Part shown: piece after piece, positions 60,801 to 64,000 of the stretch
How the letters are laid out: each line of letters begins with the position of its first letter
Position numbering within the stretch: position 1 is the first letter of the stretch
Source: Lachnospiraceae bacterium
Lineage (GTDB): Bacteria > Bacillota > Clostridia > Lachnospirales > Lachnospiraceae
Length of the DNA: 64,000 bases
Assembly: GCA_022791755.1 (NCBI GenBank)
Contig: JAAVZR010000003.1
Location: 26,549-90,548, forward strand
Reading direction: 5' to 3'
Position numbers and translations under genes: made by a program
The notes under the pieces: model-generated
What the model saw: the letters and a program-made list of their open reading frames with translations, nothing else
What the model was told of the DNA's origin: nothing
Database searches by the model: none

Positions 60801-61457
60801 CTAGGGATGTCTCAGAAATCCAAACCGGTCAAACGGGTAGATACAGATAAATGCTTTTCCCACGATCTGCTCCCGCTGCACGTTCGCCACCAGCGGGTCC
60901 CGGCTGTCCGAACTCAGATTCCGGTTATCTCCCAGCACAAAATACTCATCCGGCCCCAGCACCACCTCCTGGGATGCCCGGCCTGCATTCTCCATCACCG
61001 CATTTCCGAACTCCTCCGAAAGCAGCTCGCCGTTTATGTAAATATATCCGTCCACAATCTGCACGGTCTCCCCGGGCAGTCCTATGACGCGTTTGATATA
61101 ATAGCTGTCTTCCTTATACTGATAACGGAATACGATAATGTCATACCGTCCCGGATCTCCAAAACGGTAGCTCAGTTTATCCACGATCAGATTGTCCCCG
61201 TCTTCCAGAGACGGAGACATGGAGGAGCCCTCCACCACCGTCTTCTGTCCCACGAACCGGACCACGCCGGTACACAGCAGATAGACAAACGCCACATAGA
61301 TCAGGGTGGAGATAATCTCATATGCATAATACCGCCTGCGATTGCGGCGGCGGCGGCCGGACATGGGTTCTCTGACGGGACTCCTGCCTTTTCTTCTTCC
61401 CGGTATCTCACGTTGCCCATCTGCGTCCGTCACATCTGCTCTGCGCCTTCCGCTCAT
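60801..61457 (-). CDS. lepB: Signal peptidase I (with long basic cytosolic tail)
   Basis: This 218-residue type I signal peptidase removes Sec signal peptides outside the membrane. An unusual Arg-rich cytosolic segment (residues 1-42, with GRRRRNRRR) precedes one membrane helix. The catalytic Ser is in VEGSSMSPSLEDGD near residue 78 and the Lys in YYIKRVIGLPGETVQI near residue 121; the box GDNRNLSSDSRDP closes the core. It overlaps rbgA by 4 bases. A second signal peptidase lies on the other side of rbgA. Confidence 0.95.
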   Translation of the reverse strand: MSGRRRADVTDADGQREIPGRRKGRSPVREPMSGRRRRNRRRYYAYEIISTLIYVAFVYLLCTGVVRFVGQKTVVEGSSMSPSLEDGDNLIVDKLSYRFGDPGRYDIIVFRYQYKEDSYYIKRVIGLPGETVQIVDGYIYINGELLSEEFGNAVMENAGRASQEVVLGPDEYFVLGDNRNLSSDSRDPLVANVQREQIVGKAFICIYPFDRFGFLRHP

Positions 61458-62317
61458 CTCATTGGCTCCTCCAGCGTCGCCTGTCCCAGACGTCCGCTTC
61501 GGAAGTCGTCCAAGACCAGAAGAACCGCTTTATCCACATCCGGCTCCCCGCCCCGGCCCACACAGCCTCTGAGACGGGCGATTTCCTCCAGTATGGCATA
61601 TGCTCCGTTTTCCTTTGCCGCAGTCTCCTCCTCCACGGCCGGATAACGCTTTCTCAGAGCGCCAGGATACTTCTTATGCAGGAAGCGGATTACATATCCG
61701 CACAGCTCCGTCAGATCCAGGATATTGTCGTTGATCGAGCCGATGGCCGCCAGCCGGATTCCCACCTGCTGATCCTCGAATTTCGGCCACAGAATTCCGG
61801 GAGTGTCTAACAGCTCCACATTTTTATTCAGGCGAATCCATTGATTTCCTCTGGTCACCCCGGGCTTATTGCCGGTTTTGGCCGCCGCTCTCCCTGCAAA
61901 GGTATTAATGAAAGTAGATTTTCCCACGTTGGGAATCCCCACCACCATAGCCCGGACCGGACGGTTCAGGATCCCTCTTTTTCTGTCCCTCTCCCGCTTC
62001 TCATGGCAGGCCTCCTCGATGACCCTGTTCACCGCTTTCATCCCTGACGAAGCTCTGGCATCCAGAAGCACCACGAAGGCTCCCCGGCTCTCAAACCATG
62101 CCTTCCAGACCGCAGACAGCGCCGGATCTGCCAGATCGCTTTTATTCATCAGAATGAGCCGGGCCTTCCCCTGGCCCAGCCTGTCTATATCCGGATTTCT
62201 GCTGCTAAGCGGCACGCGAGCATCTACCAGCTCGATGATCAGGTCCACCAGCCTGCAGTCCTCCTGCATATTTCTCTTCGCCTTGGTCATATGACCCGGA
62301 TACCACTGTACATTCAT
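61454..62317 (-). CDS. rbgA: Ribosome biogenesis GTPase YlqF/RbgA
   Basis: Circularly permuted GTPase needed for late 50S assembly. In 287 residues the motifs appear in permuted order: G4 as LILMNKSDLAD near residue 55, then G1 as VVGIPNVGKSTFIN near residue 126 and G3 as LLDTPGILWPK near residue 170. WYPGHMTKAKRNM opens the protein as usual. It is placed between two signal peptidase genes. Confidence 0.97.
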   Translation of the reverse strand: MNVQWYPGHMTKAKRNMQEDCRLVDLIIELVDARVPLSSRNPDIDRLGQGKARLILMNKSDLADPALSAVWKAWFESRGAFVVLLDARASSGMKAVNRVIEEACHEKRERDRKRGILNRPVRAMVVGIPNVGKSTFINTFAGRAAAKTGNKPGVTRGNQWIRLNKNVELLDTPGILWPKFEDQQVGIRLAAIGSINDNILDLTELCGYVIRFLHKKYPGALRKRYPAVEEETAAKENGAYAILEEIARLRGCVGRGGEPDVDKAVLLVLDDFRSGRLGQATLEEPMR

Positions 62318-62377
62318 CTCTGCCCTCGCCTATCCCCTTTCATAGTCAAACAAATCCGCTGCCATGCAGGAAACCGG

Positions 62378-62965
62378 TCACGAATCGCCGGAGGGAGCAT
62401 AGGATATAAAGCCCAGATCCTTAAAAGGCGCCACCCGAAACCAGATACAGCCCTCGATCTCCTCACGGCGCACATTGCCGATATTGGCAAAACGGCTGTC
62501 CTCGCTGCTGTCTCTGTTATCTCCCAGTACGAAGTACTCCCCGGCCCCCAGTACCACAGCCTCCCCGGCCAGCCCGGAAAGCGTCACATGACCGATCCCG
62601 TCCCCCCCGGTCAGAGGAGATCCGTTGATATATATGGTCTCATTTATGATCTGCACCGTCTCTCCGGGCAGACCGATCACGCGCTTTACATATTTGCGCG
62701 GCGCGCCGTTATTTTCTTTTTCAAACACAATCACGTCAAAGCGCTGCGGATCCGCAAAATGATACTGTACATGGTTTACCAGCACCACATCGCCGGCCGT
62801 CAGATGCGGCTCCATGGAATGTCCCGTGATCGTCACTCTGTCGCAGAAGAACAGCACCACGAAAGCAGCCAAAGCCATCACAGCGGTCAGATCCGTAATC
62901 CAGTAGATCACACTGCGCAACAGCTTCGTCTGCCTGCTCTCCCGATTCAGCTCCTTGTAGTCCAT
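62378..62965 (-). CDS. lepB: Signal peptidase I (second copy)
   Basis: This 195-residue signal peptidase has one N-terminal helix (LTAVMALAAFVVLFFC, residues 27-43), Ser in ITGHSMEPHLTAGD near residue 50, Lys in YVKRVIGLPGETVQII near residue 94 and GDNRDSSEDSRFANIG. ATG 62965 is used because the longer frame starts from TTG without a ribosome site. It is quite different from the copy at 60801, so the two may have different substrates or timing. Confidence 0.95.
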   Translation of the reverse strand: MDYKELNRESRQTKLLRSVIYWITDLTAVMALAAFVVLFFCDRVTITGHSMEPHLTAGDVVLVNHVQYHFADPQRFDVIVFEKENNGAPRKYVKRVIGLPGETVQIINETIYINGSPLTGGDGIGHVTLSGLAGEAVVLGAGEYFVLGDNRDSSEDSRFANIGNVRREEIEGCIWFRVAPFKDLGFISYAPSGDS

Positions 62966-63039
62966 CCTTTTACTTTCCCCTTTGTAAACCACAAGGGGCA
63001 AGTACGTACCCGTATCTGCCCCTCATTTCAACCTACTGC

Positions 63040-63387
63040 TTATCTGACGACTTCTTTCACCTTAGCGCTCTTACCGGATCTCTGTCTCAGGTAATTCAGC
63101 TTCGCTCTTCTGACCTTACCTCTTCTGACGACCTCGATCTTCTCAATCCGGGGAGAATGTACCGGCCATGTTTTCTCCACGCCCACACCGTTGGAATTCT
63201 TTCTCACGGTGAATGTCTCCCTGATTCCGCCGTTCTGTCTCTTCAGCACGGTTCCCTCGAAAATCTGAATTCTCTCTCTGTTGCCCTCGCGGATCTTTCC
63301 GTACACCTTCACCGTGTCGCCTACGTTAAACTGGGCTACTTCAGACTTCAGCTGTGCATCCTCGATGCTCTTAATAATGTCGTTCAT
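63040..63387 (-). CDS. rplS: 50S ribosomal protein L19
   Basis: This 115-residue protein sits at the 30S-50S interface. It starts [20 protein letters not shown], with [17 protein letters not shown] and [20 protein letters not shown]; it ends basic with [22 protein letters not shown] 63387 has CAGGAGGTCACAC; the frame extends into the leader but is not conserved-looking. It heads the rplS-lepB-rbgA-lepB-rnhB-yraN-pgeF run. Confidence 0.98.
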   Translation of the reverse strand: MNDIIKSIEDAQLKSEVAQFNVGDTVKVYGKIREGNRERIQIFEGTVLKRQNGGIRETFTVRKNSNGVGVEKTWPVHSPRIEKIEVVRRGKVRRAKLNYLRQRSGKSAKVKEVVR

Positions 63388-63469
63388 GTGTGACCTCCTG
63401 CTTATTTGGATGTTCGTAAATACCTGACGTACCAGAGGACCATCTCTATTCATAATTCACAACTGTGGT

Positions 63470-63498
63470 ATTCTATCATATTTTTACGCAAAAAGCAA
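63470..63498 (-). promoter_or_regulatory. Promoter of rplS
   Basis: TTGCTT (63493-63498) and TAGAAT (63470-63475), 17-base spacing. The roughly 75-base leader could hold the short L19 leader motif, but I cannot confirm it. The IS element begins about 35 bases upstream. Confidence 0.65.
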
Positions 63499-63530
63499 GT
63501 GTTTTTTCAGTTTCTTCATCTTTTATCCCC

Positions 63531-63558
63531 TTGTCCATTGAGGGTAATGAGATATAAT
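63531..63558 (+). promoter_or_regulatory. Promoter of the IS3 transposase genes
   Basis: TTGTCC and TATAAT with 16-base spacing; GGAAAGAGG and the orfA ATG follow 28 bases later. Confidence 0.5.
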
Positions 63559-63586
63559 TAAAATCACAAGGAAAGAGGTACTCATT

Positions 63587-63870
63587 ATGTCACAAAACTA
63601 CACTCCCGAATTTAAAAAGAAGATTGTCCGCCTCCATGAGGAAGAAGGACGAACCTACAAAAGTATCACCGCAGAGTATGGTGTATCAAAGCCAGCATCT
63701 CCAAGTGGTGCAGCCAATTCAGCAAAGAATGCCAGACCGACCCTAAAGCCCAGGAAGATTATGACTCCATGAAGGAGAAGCTCCGGTTAAAACGGGAGAA
63801 TGAAGAATTACGGAAGGAGATCGCGTTCTTAAAAAAAGCGGCGGCATTCTTTGCAAAGGCAATCGATTAG
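63587..63870 (+). pseudogene. IS3 transposase orfA with a 1-base deletion
   Basis: The first frame reads MSQNYTPEFKKKIVRLHEEE and on to EYGVSK, then shifts. After about 63688 the next frame continues with ASISKWCSQFSKECQTDPKA, a leucine-zipper region EKLRLKRENEELRKEIAFLK and KKAAAFFAKAID, ending at TAG 63868. Adding one A at the CAAAG restores a normal IS3 OrfA of about 95 residues (HTH plus zipper). Either the copy is dead or this is a sequencing error. Confidence 0.8.
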
Positions 63871-64000
63871 AGGCTTATCGATTTATTGACGGTCATCAGG
63901 AAGAATTCGGTGTCCGCTGGCTGCTGAGGCGGCTGGCGATTTGTCCGAATGCCTACTATAACTACCGGAAACACCGGAAGGCGGATTATTATGCCCAAAA
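63867..64000 (+). CDS. IS3 transposase orfB (partial, runs off the right edge)
   Basis: The frame reads LEAYRFIDGHQEEFGVRWLL and then RRLAICPNAYYNYRKHRKAD, the HTH-like start of IS3 OrfB that precedes the DDE integrase core. The catalytic part is outside the window. It overlaps the orfA stop, consistent with expression by -1 frameshifting as OrfAB. Confidence 0.85.

Larger units (their letters stand above)
63531..64000 (+). mobile_element. IS3-family insertion sequence, left part
   Basis: The element contains orfA (broken) and the beginning of orfB in the typical overlapping arrangement, with the A-rich slippery stretch TTAAAAAAAGCGG at about 63830 used for -1 frameshifting. A promoter (TTGTCC 63531-63536, 16 bases, TATAAT 63553-63558) drives it. 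The left inverted repeat probably starts around TGTCCATTGAGGG (63532), but its right partner is outside the window. Confidence 0.75.

Overview
The window looks like chromosome of a gut Lachnospiraceae-type Clostridium (Bacillota). The evidence is the moderately GC-rich DNA with clean TTGACA-17-TATAAT promoters, strong AGGAGG ribosome sites with frequent TTG/GTG starts, the gene order rplS-lepB-rbgA-lepB-rnhB-yraN-pgeF, an infC-rpmI-rplT operon with an L20-type leader, and mucin/milk-glycan genes (GH112 phosphorylase with a sugar ABC importer). Most genes are on the minus strand. No rRNA, CRISPR array or prophage is visible.

Layout. 1-6.5 kb: the end of a peptide-type binding protein, then a minus-strand operon (binding lipoprotein, two permeases, small membrane protein, GH112 phosphorylase) opposite an AraC regulator. 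7.4-9.3 kb: tRNA-Ser, a CcdA-TlpA fusion and a small XRE regulator. 9.4-18.5 kb: purEMND, a block of small membrane proteins (one only 50 aa, one VanZ), and pyrFKDE. 18.7-24.2 kb: two MATE exporters, a short DtxR-like regulator, ackA and queH. 24.3-27.3 kb: an unfamiliar cassette (Sel1 repeats, a membrane-anchored protein, a small acidic protein, a broken remnant). 27.8-28.1 kb: an FMN riboswitch with a strong promoter and no gene behind it. 28.1-34.2 kb: a second sugar ABC operon with isomerase, aldolase and dehydrogenase genes but no kinase. 34.5-44 kb: rpoD, a lipid kinase, a DUF3810 protein, aroC, a NTP-transferase/ModE fusion with lrgAB, a CBS-type pyrophosphatase and an aminotransferase. 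44.2-46 kb: an NhaD/ArsB-like transporter between two identical tRNA-Leu genes. 46-49.5 kb: psuK-psuG, aroB and tRNA-Leu(AAG). 49.6-55 kb: a small protein, a patatin-like lipase, a glycosyltransferase, a lipoprotein, a DUF1622 protein and a ZIP transporter. 55-57.3 kb: a frameshifted HipA-like kinase locus next to a Pro-Arg-Pro-Arg tRNA cluster. 57.4-63.5 kb: translation and secretion housekeeping. 63.5-64 kb: the left end of an IS3-family element with a broken orfA.

How the genes work together. Both sugar importers lack an ATPase, so they probably share one encoded elsewhere. The first one plus GH112 fits uptake and phosphorolysis of galacto-N-biose or lacto-N-biose. The psu pair salvages pseudouridine, and ackA supports acetate formation. 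The most interesting candidates are the gene-less FMN riboswitch pointing at a convergent dehydrogenase, the kinase-less sugar pathway, the degenerate nucleotidyltransferase-ModE fusion with lrgAB, the 24-27 kb cassette, and the broken modular HipA-like locus. All calls come from reading the sequence; no database search was run.
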